Position numbers and translations under genes: made by a program. DNA of 64,000 nt from JAXMAF01 sp046350555 (lineage in GTDB: Bacteria; Planctomycetota; Phycisphaerae; Phycisphaerales; SM1A02), in NCBI GenBank assembly GCA_046350555.1, contig JAXMAF010000007.1, positions 198,174 through 262,173 of the forward strand, written 5' to 3'. Numbering within the stretch: the stretch's first letter is position 1; each line of letters starts with the position of its first letter. This document shows, piece by piece, positions 25,818 through 35,235 of the stretch. Below the pieces are notes generated by a model. The model saw only the letters and a list, made by a program, of their open reading frames with translations, ran no database searches and was not told the DNA's origin.

Positions 25818-27998
25818 CTACGCCGGCCTGGCGTATTCCGCGATCGTCGCGTAGTTCTTGCGGAGGTAGCCGCCGGCGGTGCCGCGCGGCCGGTTCAGGA
25901 TGATGCCGGTGAAGTCCGAGCGAAGCTCGTTGAGCTGGCGGACGAGCCGGGCGACGAGGCCGCGCTGCTCCTGGTTCGCGCGCACGACGAGCACCACCGC
26001 GTCGCTCTTGTTGGCGAGGACCATCGCCTCGCCCGCGACGACCGCCGGCGGCGCATCGATCACGATCAGGTCGTATTGCGGGCGAAGCTCGGCGAGCAGG
26101 GCGTCGAGTCGGCTCGTGTTGAGCCGCTCGAAGATCCGCGTCGCGGGCGTTCCCGCGGTGAGCGCGTCCACGCCTTCGTTGGTCCGCTGGATGCACTCCT
26201 CCACCTTCGCCGATCCGGCGAGCACGTCGCCCAGTCCGGGCGCGTCGTCGCGCACGCCAAGCGCGCGCGGCACGCCGGGGCGACGGAAGTTGGCGTCGAT
26301 GATGAGCACGCGCCGGCCCACGACCGCGTCGATGGCGGCGATGTTGCTCGCCACCGTCGTCGTCCCCGCGCCGGGCATCGCCGCGAGCACCGCCAACACC
26401 TTGCTTTCGCGCGCCGCGAGGCTCTTCATGAGCGGCACCGCGGCCTGGCGATACGACTCGGCCAGGACGCTCTGCGGGCGCTCGAGCACGACCATCTCGG
26501 TGCGCTCGCAGCGCGTCGGATCCTCGACCAGGTCGGGGATGGTGCCGAGCACGCGAGCGCCGGGAATGACCGCCAGGTCGCTGCTGCTCTTGACCCGCTG
26601 GTCGAGCAGCTCGCGCAGGAAGACGATCGCGAGCGTCAGGCCGAGGCCGAGGATGGCGCCGAGCGGCAGGAACATCTTGAGCGTCGGAAAGCTCTTCTCG
26701 CGCGGGGTCGTCGCCTCGAAGGCGATCTGGACGCGGCGGGCGTCGTCGCGGGCCCGCATCATCGCGGCGTCGTTGATGCTCTTCTCGAGCTGGTTGCGCC
26801 GCTCCTCGAGCTGCGTCAGCGTCTTGCTGCGGTTCTTGAAGTCGCTGATTAGCGCCGAGGTGTCCTTGAGCTGGCCGAGCTTGATCTTGTAGTCCTCCTC
26901 GAGGCCGGTGCGCAGGCGCTTGAACTTGTCGACCTCCTGCGTGGCCGTCTGCATCTTCGAGTCGAGGTTGCGGCGGATGCGCTCGCGGATCGCGGCCTCG
27001 CGCTCCGACTGGTACGCCTTGACCCGTTCCTCGAGGCTGACGACGTCGGGATGCGACTCGCTGAGCCGTGTGCGCAGCGCCTGGAGCTCGGCCCGCTGCT
27101 GGTTGAGGATCTGCGTCATCGAGCGGATGCTCTGGTCGTCCTCCGCCTCCTGGCGATCCTCCTTGCTGAACTCGACGGCGCCGCGCAGCTTGAGCTCGGT
27201 CTGGTTCTTGACCGAGTCGGCCAGCGTCTCGTTGGAGAGCGCCTGCGTGATCTGCCGGAGCAGGTCCTCGACCGCGACCATCAACTGGCTGTTGCGCGCG
27301 TCGTCGACGGCCGTGATGTTGTTCTTGCGGATGAACTCCTGCAGCATCTCCTGGCCCTCGGAGATCTGCTTGTTCAGTTCGGAGACGTTCTTCGTGAACT
27401 GGTCCAGCGCCTTGTCGAACTGGCTCTTCTCGCGGCCCGAGCGGATCTTGATGTACGACTCGGCGATGGCGTTGAGCACGACGGGCACGTCGGCGGCGCT
27501 GGACGACGACCATTCGAGGAAGAAGAGGTTGGTGTCGCGGCCGTAGACCGGATCGAGGTGCTTGGTCAGGTTGTCCAGCGCGTCGTCGAAGGCGAACTGC
27601 TGGTCCGCGCTGTTGAGGAACTGGCGACCCCACGTCGTGTTCTCGCGGACGTCGCGGCTCTTGCGGAGCGCCTCGCTGAGCACCTCGCGGCTGGTCAGGT
27701 ACTCCGTCTCGGTCCGGACCGCGCGCAGCACCGCCTCGCCCGCCTCCTGGGCGCGGGCCGCGGATTCCAGTGGATTGGCGAGCTGCGGCACGATCTCGAA
27801 CCCGACGCGGCCGGTGAAGCGCGACGCGTAGAGGTCCGCGACCTGGAACGCGCCGAAGCCGGCGGCGATGCCGACGATGGCCATGATGACCAGCAGGAGG
27901 GCGTGCCGGCGCACCACCTTCACGGGATCGACGGTGGCGCCGCCCGCGCGTGCGGCGGGCGTGGTGCGGGCGGCTGGAACCTTGGCTTCGGTGCTCAT
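25818..27998 (-). CDS. Wzz/BY-kinase-like polysaccharide co-polymerase with degenerate P-loop
   Basis: A 726-residue protein. An N-terminal membrane helix (HALLLVIMAIVGIAAGFGAF) is followed by a Wzz chain-length domain with long coiled-coil (residues about 200-480). A second helix (MFLPLGAILGLGLTLAIVFL) precedes a CpsD/Wzc-like nucleotide-binding domain. In that domain the Walker A reads PGAGTTTVASN near residue 540, so the usual Lys (GEGKS/T) is Thr. Walker A-prime reads LIIDANFRRP and Walker B DLIVIDAPP. The tail has three Tyr in the last 18 residues. Family members control chain length, with kinase cycling on C-terminal tyrosines. The lost Lys suggests weakened or absent ATP hydrolysis. 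It follows the TPR gene by 47 bp. Confidence 0.9.
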   Translation of the reverse strand: MSTEAKVPAARTTPAARAGGATVDPVKVVRRHALLLVIMAIVGIAAGFGAFQVADLYASRFTGRVGFEIVPQLANPLESAARAQEAGEAVLRAVRTETEYLTSREVLSEALRKSRDVRENTTWGRQFLNSADQQFAFDDALDNLTKHLDPVYGRDTNLFFLEWSSSSAADVPVVLNAIAESYIKIRSGREKSQFDKALDQFTKNVSELNKQISEGQEMLQEFIRKNNITAVDDARNSQLMVAVEDLLRQITQALSNETLADSVKNQTELKLRGAVEFSKEDRQEAEDDQSIRSMTQILNQQRAELQALRTRLSESHPDVVSLEERVKAYQSEREAAIRERIRRNLDSKMQTATQEVDKFKRLRTGLEEDYKIKLGQLKDTSALISDFKNRSKTLTQLEERRNQLEKSINDAAMMRARDDARRVQIAFEATTPREKSFPTLKMFLPLGAILGLGLTLAIVFLRELLDQRVKSSSDLAVIPGARVLGTIPDLVEDPTRCERTEMVVLERPQSVLAESYRQAAVPLMKSLAARESKVLAVLAAMPGAGTTTVASNIAAIDAVVGRRVLIIDANFRRPGVPRALGVRDDAPGLGDVLAGSAKVEECIQRTNEGVDALTAGTPATRIFERLNTSRLDALLAELRPQYDLIVIDAPPAVVAGEAMVLANKSDAVVLVVRANQEQRGLVARLVRQLNELRSDFTGIILNRPRGTAGGYLRKNYATIAEYARPA

Positions 27999-28045
27999 GT
28001 CAAGTTCTGGGGGTGACGATGGTCGGCGTTGATCCGGCGGCGATA

Positions 28046-31000
28046 TCACTTCCCAAGCTGGGCCTCGAGCGACTTGAACTCGGCGCTCTGGCGGATCGCC
28101 GGATCCGCGTCGCCGGCCCGGCGCAGCTCCGCCCGCGCCTCGGCGGCGCGGTTGAGCTTCGAGAGCACGCGGGCGAGGTTCACGCGCGACTCGCTGATCT
28201 GCTCGATGGCCAGCGCCTTCCGGAGCTCGCGCTCGGCCGCCTCGATCTGGCCGAGCTGCTCGAGCACGATGCCGAGCGTGTCGTGGAAGCTGGCCACGCC
28301 GGGCGCGATGGCCACGGCCTTCTCGGCGTGCGGCAGCGCCTTGGAGGGATCCTTGGCGATCGTGAGGTACAGGTAGGCGAGGTTGTTGTGGATGCCTGGA
28401 TTGTCGGACTTGAGGGCCAGTCCCTGCTCGAGCATCTGGATCGCGCCCGGCGCATCCCCGGCCGCGTACATCGCCGCGCCGAGATCGAAGAGCACCATCG
28501 CGCGCTGCGGCGCCGGGGCCGATCCGCTCGCGGCCGCCGCCTGCTTCAGCAGGTCGACCGCCTTCGCGGCGCCGGACGCACCGAGCTCGGCGTAGCGCAG
28601 GCCAAGCTCGCGCAGGTCGAACGCGCCGAGCTTGCCGTCGGTGAGCCTGCGCACGAACTGCTCGGCGTCGGCGGTCTTCTCCGAAGGAAAGACGAGCCAG
28701 AGCTGGTCGTACCAGCCGTTGATGACGTCCGGCTGCTCCTTCACCGCGGGCTGATACGCCGCATAGGCCTGGGTGAGCTGATCGAGGCCGTCGGCCCGCT
28801 TGCCCGTGTTGGCGAGCGCCGCGCCATACGCGGCGCGAAGGTACGCCGACCGATCGAGCAGCGGCCGCCGATCCTGCAGGAGCTTCACCACGGCCGCGTA
28901 CTCGGGCGGATGGTTCGGCCCCGACTTGAGCATGAGCATGACGAGCCGTTCCGGCGTTCCTCCCGGCTCCAGCTCGAGCGCCCTGCGGTGCGCCGTGACG
29001 GCGCCCGGGATGTTGTTGGAGCGGTCCATGAGGTCGCCGAGGATGCGCTGCCACCTTGGATCGACCGGGCGCAGGTCCGCGCCTTCGCGGGCGAGCGCGA
29101 CGGCCTTGTCGAAGGCGCGACTGGCTCCACGAACCGATCAGCGCGCCCCAGGCGTCGTCGTTGAGCGGCGAGACCTTCAGCAGCCGCTCCAGCTCGAGCC
29201 GCGCTTCGTGTGGAGTCGCCGCGGGCGTTGAGGATCTGCGCCGCAGCCTCGATGCGGGCCAGTAGTCGGCACGCAGCGTCGTGGCCCGGTCGAGCAGCGA
29301 GAGCGCCTCGTCGAGCTGCGCGTCGGTGGCGCGCGGTCGGCGCGGCAGCCCAGGGCGCCGACGGAAGCTGCGCTGTCCGACCAGCGGCGCCGGATCCGTG
29401 GGCCGGGCTCGCTGGGCCTGCTGGAGGGCGGCGTTGACCGTGCGGCTCCAGCGCCGACGCGTCGCCTCCGGCGCACGCCCGCGTCGAGCAGCGCTCGCCA
29501 CCGTCGCCTGCATCATCGCGGCGTCGGCGTTGGGTCCGTTCGCGGCGATCGTCGCCTTCAGGATCCTGTCCGCCTCGTCCACCTGGCCGGAACGGGCGAG
29601 CGCTCGACGAGCGAGGACTCGTCGCGCAGATCGTGGGAGCCCTCGGCGACGGAACGAAGGTGCTTCGCCGCGAGCGCCGGATCGTTCCGCTGCATGGCGA
29701 CCGTCGCCAGGTAGCGATCCGCCTCCCGCCGCGGGCCCTGGATCCTGAGCGCCTGGTCGAAGACGGGGCCGGCCTGGTCCGGCTTGCCGATGGCGAGCAG
29801 ATAGCCGCCAAGGGCCAGGACCAGGTCGATGCTCGCCTTGTCGCCGGCCTTCTTGATCGCGTCGCGCAGCGCGGCCTCGCCCTTCTCGGGCGTGCCGCGG
29901 GCCCGGGCCAGGTCGGCGCGCAGGACCGCGATCTCGAGCGAGTCGGGCGAGCGGGCGCCGAGGTCGTTCAGCATCCGATCGGCTTCGTCGAACCACTCCC
30001 GCCGCAACAGGTCCAGCGCCGCCCGCTGCTGTTCGGGCGACATCGTGGCCCACGCCTCCGTCGGCACGCGCTCTCGCCCGTTGCCATCGAGCATCAGCTC
30101 GCGCGCCGGCGGCAGCGTCATGTAGAGGGCGGCGAGCGCCACGCCGTTGACGAGATCCTCGGGCGACGCCGCGTAGAGCGCCCGGCGCTCGCGCAGCGCG
30201 ACTCGACGATCGCCGTAGATCGCCTCGGCGGCGAGCCAGAGCGACCGCACCGGTGTCGTGACCTCCTGCTGGCGCGCCGCGTCGCGGAGCACCTGGAGCA
30301 TGCGCTGCTGCTCGCCCGCCGCCTGGAGCGCCGCGGCGTACGACTCGACGATGGCCATGTCGTTGGGTCGCTGCGCGTATGCGCTCGCGAGCGCATCGAC
30401 GGACTGGGCGACGTTGCCCAGCAGCGACTGCACGCGACCGCGGAGGACCTGGAGCTCGGTGCTCTCGGGGTTGCGCTGGATCGAGGCATCGAGTTCGCGC
30501 ACCGCCTCCTCGAGGATCGGGCGGCGCTTGGAGAGGTCGGCTGCGCCCTCCTTGTCGGCGCGCACCAGCGCGAACCGCGCCCGCATCGCGGCGACGTCGA
30601 CCGCCGTGAGCGGAGAGGTTCCGGCGACCTGCGCCGCCCCCTGCGCATCGAGGATCGCCTTCGCGGCGTCGAGATCGGACTTGGCGAGCGCCAGGTCGAA
30701 CTCGGTCTGGATGACCAGCGGATGAGGTGGCTGGAGCGCCCGCGCCATCTCGGCGTACCGCGCGGCGGCGGCCTCGAGCTTCGCGGCATCCGCGGTCGCC
30801 TGGGCGGCGCGGTCGCTCTCGCCCTTCGCGGCGAGCGTCTCGGCCGACTGGCCGCGCTCGAGCGCCGTGCGGGTGAGGGCGCGATACGTGCGGGCGACCC
30901 GGTCGGGGCCCTCGGGCGTGTCCGCCTCGATGCTGCGGATCACGCGTTCCACCTGGTCGGTCGTCTCGGCGAGCAGGAGCGCCTTCTTGAGGAACTCGTC

Positions 31001-32830
31001 GTCAGGCGCCGCGACGAGGCCTTGGCGGGCGAGCTCGGCGGCCCGCTCGTTCTTGCCCTGGAGCAGCGCCATGTACGCCCGGGCGCGGACGAGGCGCGGC
31101 TCGCTGGGAGATCGCTTGAGCGCCTCGTCGAGCAGCATGGCCGCGCCGGCCACGTCGCCGCTGTCGAAGCGTTGCTGCGACGCGAGCAACTGCCGGGCGA
31201 TCGGATCGTCGCCTCGCGAATCCTCGTTGGCGGCCTTCAGGGGCGCGATGCGGGGATCGTTTGGCGCAACCTGCTCGGCCAGCGAGAGCGTGCGGCCGGC
31301 CCGTTCGTGGTCGCCGGCGCGCTGCTCGAGCGACGCCTTGAGGATGAGGCCGTTGATGTTGCGCGGGTTGGAGGCGATCGACTGCTCGATGCGCCGTCGC
31401 GCCAGGCCGAGCTCGTTCGCCTCGGCCGCGGCGATCGCCGTCTCGAAGAGGACGTCGGGCGGCGCCATCGCCTCGCCGATCAGGCGGATGTAGCGCTCGT
31501 ACAGGCCCAGCGCCTCGTTCCATCGCAGCATCGCGGCCGCGAGCCGCGCCTGCGATCGAAGCACGCGCAGGTCCGTCTCCGGATCCTCGCGCTCGTCGCG
31601 CAGCCGCTTCAGCGCCGCCTCGACGACGGCGCGCTGCGCCGGCTGGTCGGCCGCGGGCAGCGCGACCAGCTTCTTGAACTCCAGGTCGAAGAGCTTCGTC
31701 GCGGCCGCCGCGCGCATGTCCGCCTGGAAGACCGCTTCGAGTCCGATGGGCTGCTGCGGCGCCGCGAGGATCGCCTCGCATTCCCGGGCCGAGTCGGCGT
31801 CGGCGCCGGCGGCGTCGAGCAGCTCGACGAGCACGTAGCGCCCGCGCAGGTTGTCGGGGAACTTCTCGACGAACTGCCTCGCGATGGTCGTCGCCCGCTG
31901 GCGCACCTCCGCGTCCTCGACGAGCATCGCCAGCGAGAGCGCCCGGTCGAGGATCCATCCCTCGGTGACTCCCTCGACGTTGTCGAGCACCAGGTCCGCC
32001 GCCGCCATGACCTGCGCCTGGCCGGCTTCGGGATCGCCCTGGAACTTGCGGATCAGCAGCTCCTGGAGCTCCGCGGCGGCGCTCAGGGGTCCCTTGGGGA
32101 CCTTCGCGTTGGCGTCGGTCTTCGCGGCGCGGACCTGCTCCAGCAGCACGAGGATGCCGGGATCGTTTCGGTTGGCGTTGCGGCGACGATCCACCTCGGA
32201 ACTGAGCGCCCGGATCAGCGTCGCGTGGGCCAGGTCGTTCGTCGGCTCCCGCTCGATGACCGTCCTCAGGTCGGCGATCGCCGCCTCGTACTGGGCGTTG
32301 TCCAGCACCTGCCGGCGACCGAGCGCGCCGATTGCGCGGTACAGCACGCCTCGCAACTTCAGGATGTCGTTCGAATCGACCTGGTCCGCCATGCGCTTCG
32401 CGGTCTCCTCGAGCGCCGCCCAGGCGCCCGTGTCGGAGGGCTGGAGGATCGCGATCTGATGGCGCAGGTCCACGAGCGGCCAGTGGGTTTCGCCGCGGGT
32501 CGGCGCGATGCCAATGCGGCGTTCGAGCATCTGCTGCTCCAGCGAGAACTTCTGGCGCAGGTCGTCGCGCGTGGTCGGCACGATCTTGGTGAGCGCGCCG
32601 AGGGCCATGTCGATGAACTTGAGGTTGCTTGGTTCCTTGTTGATGGCGCGGCCGTACGCCGTGAGCGCCTGCTGGTACTCGCCCTTGGCCATGAAGGCGT
32701 CGCCCTGGCGGACGTTGCGCGTCGCATCGGCCTTGTAGCGCAGGTACGCGAATCCACCGATGAGGGCGCCGCTTCCCAGCAGCGCGACGGCGAGGATGAT
32801 GATGAGGCGGGTGTTGAGACGGGCGGCCAT
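28046..32830 (-). CDS. Giant membrane-anchored TPR protein, frameshifted near its 3' third
   Basis: From the ATG at 32830 a protein with one N-terminal membrane helix (LIIILAVALLGSGALIGGFAYL) carries many tetratricopeptide-type helix pairs for over 1,000 residues. The frame ends early at 29558. TPR text goes on in other frames between 29.05 and 29.62 kb (QVDEADRILKATIAANGPNA; LDEALSLLDRATTLRADYW; ARLELERLLKVSPLNDDAWG). It resumes cleanly from about 29029 to the stop at 28046. Four or more indels in about 550 bp would restore one protein of about 1,590 residues. Large TPR proteins accompany exosortase/exopolysaccharide loci and probably scaffold export. The gene lies between EpsI and the Wzz-like gene. 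Confidence 0.8.
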
Positions 32831-32920
32831 GGGGATGATCGGAAGGCGTGTGAGGAACGGGTCGTGGAGCGTGAAGAGCGGTGATTCGCGGGCGAGCGTT
32901 CGGCGACGGCGCAGTCGGCG

Positions 32921-33793
32921 CTAGGGCTCGCGCGGGTGGGCGCCGGCGGCGGGGGGCGAGGTCGCGGCGTCGCCGTGCTCGACCGCCGGCCAGTCGGGCA
33001 GCCGTCGCATGAGCTGGGGCAGCAACTGGCTCACGAACTCGCCGGAGTACCTGGCAAAGCGGCTCCATCGATCCGGATCGTTCGCGCGGCACGGCATCGC
33101 GAGCTGCACCTTGCAGTAGTAGGCGGCGCGCTGCGTCGGCTGGAACGCGAGCGTGCGGACGCCGAGGCCCGAGGGGGTGGCGCGGCCGTTGGCGAGGAAG
33201 AAGTACCCACCGATCATGCGCTCGTCGGGTCGCGTCTCGCTCTGGTACTCGGCGGCGGTGAGCGCGAAGTCCCCCAGGGGCAGGTGCACCAGCATCGGCC
33301 GGCGCGAGATCGGGTCGGGCACCTCGACCGACGGATAGGCCTCGCCGCCGCGGCTCGTCGCGCCGTCGTCGAAGCGCCACGCGCCTCGATCGATGTCGAG
33401 CGGCACGGTCTGCGGCGAGCCCATCGCGATGAGGCCGTTCGCGACCCAGCAGCGCTCCGGCACGTGCGGCACGGCGTCGATCATGCCCGTGTAGTAGGCG
33501 ATGTGCAGCGCCAGCACGTCGTCGCGCACGCCGGCGCGCTCGTAGTTGCGGTCGACGTACTGCGCCGTCCCGAGCTCCTCGACGACAGCGCTCGAGAGGG
33601 TCCGGTCGTCGCCGAGCTGCTTCCAGGGACCGACCGTGGAGGGAAGCGTCGCGAGCGGCGCTCGCAGCGGAACCGGTTCCTTCCTGAGGTAGACGTTCAG
33701 GCGTCCGACCGCGGCCCGGAAACCGAGCGCCGAGAGGAGCAGGGCCGCTCCGGCGACGACGAGTGCGAACTTTGCGGAGGAGTCGAATCGCAT
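32921..33793 (-). CDS. EpsI-like exosortase-associated protein (DUF3485)
   Basis: A 290-residue protein with an N-terminal membrane anchor (FALVVAGAALLLSALGF). A periplasmic domain of the EpsI/DUF3485 type follows. It includes PSTVGPWKQLGDDRTLS, AQYVDRNY, LHIAYYTGMIDAVPHVPERCWVANG and LVHLPLGD..AAEYQ. The VPERC(W) segment is a family hallmark. These domains are encoded beside, or fused to, exosortases and exopolysaccharide loci. Their precise biochemical role is not settled. It follows the exosortase gene by 101 bp and precedes the TPR gene by 90 bp. Confidence 0.87.
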   Translation of the reverse strand: MRFDSSAKFALVVAGAALLLSALGFRAAVGRLNVYLRKEPVPLRAPLATLPSTVGPWKQLGDDRTLSSAVVEELGTAQYVDRNYERAGVRDDVLALHIAYYTGMIDAVPHVPERCWVANGLIAMGSPQTVPLDIDRGAWRFDDGATSRGGEAYPSVEVPDPISRRPMLVHLPLGDFALTAAEYQSETRPDERMIGGYFFLANGRATPSGLGVRTLAFQPTQRAAYYCKVQLAMPCRANDPDRWSRFARYSGEFVSQLLPQLMRRLPDWPAVEHGDAATSPPAAGAHPREP

Positions 33794-33894
33794 GGTGCGG
33801 TCCTGGCCCGAAGCCATCCAAGACGGGACCGGGCATCGCGCCGCGACGATGCCGGGCGCCGCCCCGGCGCCGATCGGCGCTGGTCCGGCGGCGT

Positions 33895-34944
33895 TCACGA
33901 TGCCGTCGCCGCGCCGCGGACCGGCTGCTCCACGACGATGCGCCGGAGAATCCAAAGGCATCCAAGGTAGATCAGGAAGGCCGGAACGAGCCAGACGAGC
34001 CCGACGAAGGTGTGGAAATCGCCTTGCACGGCGTTCACGTTCCAGACACCCAGCAGTCCGAGCGTGACGACGCGGAGCACGTTGACCGCGACGGCCACCG
34101 GCACGCCGAGGGCGACGAGCGCGACGCGCTGCCAGAGGTACGGCAGTCCCGCATACGCCATCGCGACGCCGAGCGCCAGGAAGGCCACGAGCATGCGCAT
34201 TCCGGAGCACGCCTCCGCCACGTTGAGTGGATGGGCGATGCCATTGCTCCAGACGGTGAGGACGTTGCCGCTGCGGTCGACGTCGAGCCCGATGACTCCA
34301 AGCAGCAGGTGCGCCCCGACCGCGGCGATGTCCTGGAGCTTGAGCGTCACCACGTCCATCGCCTGCTTCGAGACGGTCTGGCCGAAGACGATGACGTAGG
34401 CGATCGGAAACCAGAGGATGCGCATCGCCTTCCAGCCGAAGACGAGGAGCACGATGCCGAAGAGCGCCAGGCCGACGCCGGCGCCCCGCAGGTTGTGATG
34501 CCAGAGGGCCTGTGGCCCGACGACGCAGAGCGCGTACCAGCCGACGCCGAGCAGCAGCGGGACGAGTCCGATCCAGGTGGTCTTCGTCGGCGTCGCCGCG
34601 AGGTCGTCGCGCCGGATCCAGACGAACCACCCGGCGATCAAGGGAATCGCGAGCGTGTGTCCCCAGTCGGACGGCTCGCGCAGCGCCCAGCGCAGTTGCT
34701 GGCCGAGGAACTCCGCGAATGTCCAGCCGAAGATGAGAACCACGACCCCGCCCAGGACGAGCATGGTGGTGATCGACGTCCCGCCCCCCACCGCCTGCCC
34801 GGTCCCGACGTCCGGCGCCGACGGAGCGCCGCCGGACGTCGGCCCGCCGGCGCCAACCGAGACCGGTGCCGCGGCCGCGGCGCGCGCGGCCCCCGCGTCG
34901 GTGATTCGCGTGGACGGAGCGGTCTCGTTCGGAACGGTGCTCAT
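33895..34944 (-). CDS. Exosortase (EpsH-type protein-sorting transpeptidase)
   Basis: A 349-residue protein with a disordered Ala/Gly/Pro-rich N-terminus of about 58 residues and about eight membrane helices. The exosortase catalytic triad is visible: Cys246 in EACSGMRM, Arg291 in NVLRVVTLG and His311 in DFHTFVG. Exosortases recognise a C-terminal PEP-CTERM-type tail, cleave it and probably hand the protein to a surface anchor. No protein in this window shows a PEP-CTERM tail. The ATG at 34944 is chosen because the sequence upstream is not coding-like. It follows the Wza-like exporter gene after a 291-bp gap. Confidence 0.93.
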   Translation of the reverse strand: MSTVPNETAPSTRITDAGAARAAAAAPVSVGAGGPTSGGAPSAPDVGTGQAVGGGTSITTMLVLGGVVVLIFGWTFAEFLGQQLRWALREPSDWGHTLAIPLIAGWFVWIRRDDLAATPTKTTWIGLVPLLLGVGWYALCVVGPQALWHHNLRGAGVGLALFGIVLLVFGWKAMRILWFPIAYVIVFGQTVSKQAMDVVTLKLQDIAAVGAHLLLGVIGLDVDRSGNVLTVWSNGIAHPLNVAEACSGMRMLVAFLALGVAMAYAGLPYLWQRVALVALGVPVAVAVNVLRVVTLGLLGVWNVNAVQGDFHTFVGLVWLVPAFLIYLGCLWILRRIVVEQPVRGAATAS

Positions 34945-35235
34945 GCCATGGTTCGTCTGAGGAGAGCCGAGGCCTGGGGCCGAGGGAAGCGTTCCAACAA
35001 TCGGGCCGACGGACGGGGCCAAGTTGCTCGTACGCGGCGGGCTGGCCGTGGTTCGCCGGTTGCCGGACACACGAACGGCTCGCCGCGACTCGCGATCCGC
35101 GTGCAAGGCAACGCGAGTGCGTCGACCCAGGTGACTCTGCGGGTACCCTTCGAATTCCGTGGGTGTCCCCGACTCCTCATTCCGAATTCCAAACTCCCAT
35201 CGCGACGTGCCCGCACAATCAACCTGGTCGCTCCA
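34945..35235. other. Gap between exporter lipoprotein and exosortase genes
   Basis: 291 bp without a gene. It holds GAATTCC twice, at about 35153-35159 and 35192-35198, flanking a CGTGGGTGTCCCCG motif. This resembles short palindromic intergenic repeats of the REP type, though only one degenerate copy is seen. The rest may contain the promoter for the exosortase part of the locus. Confidence 0.35.

Noticed and set aside
25818..30053. A 1,411-residue frame joining TPR sequence to the Wzz-like protein
   Set aside because: The frame is open by chance across the end of the TPR gene. The Wzz-like protein has its own ATG at 27998, and the TPR gene continues in another frame to 28046.
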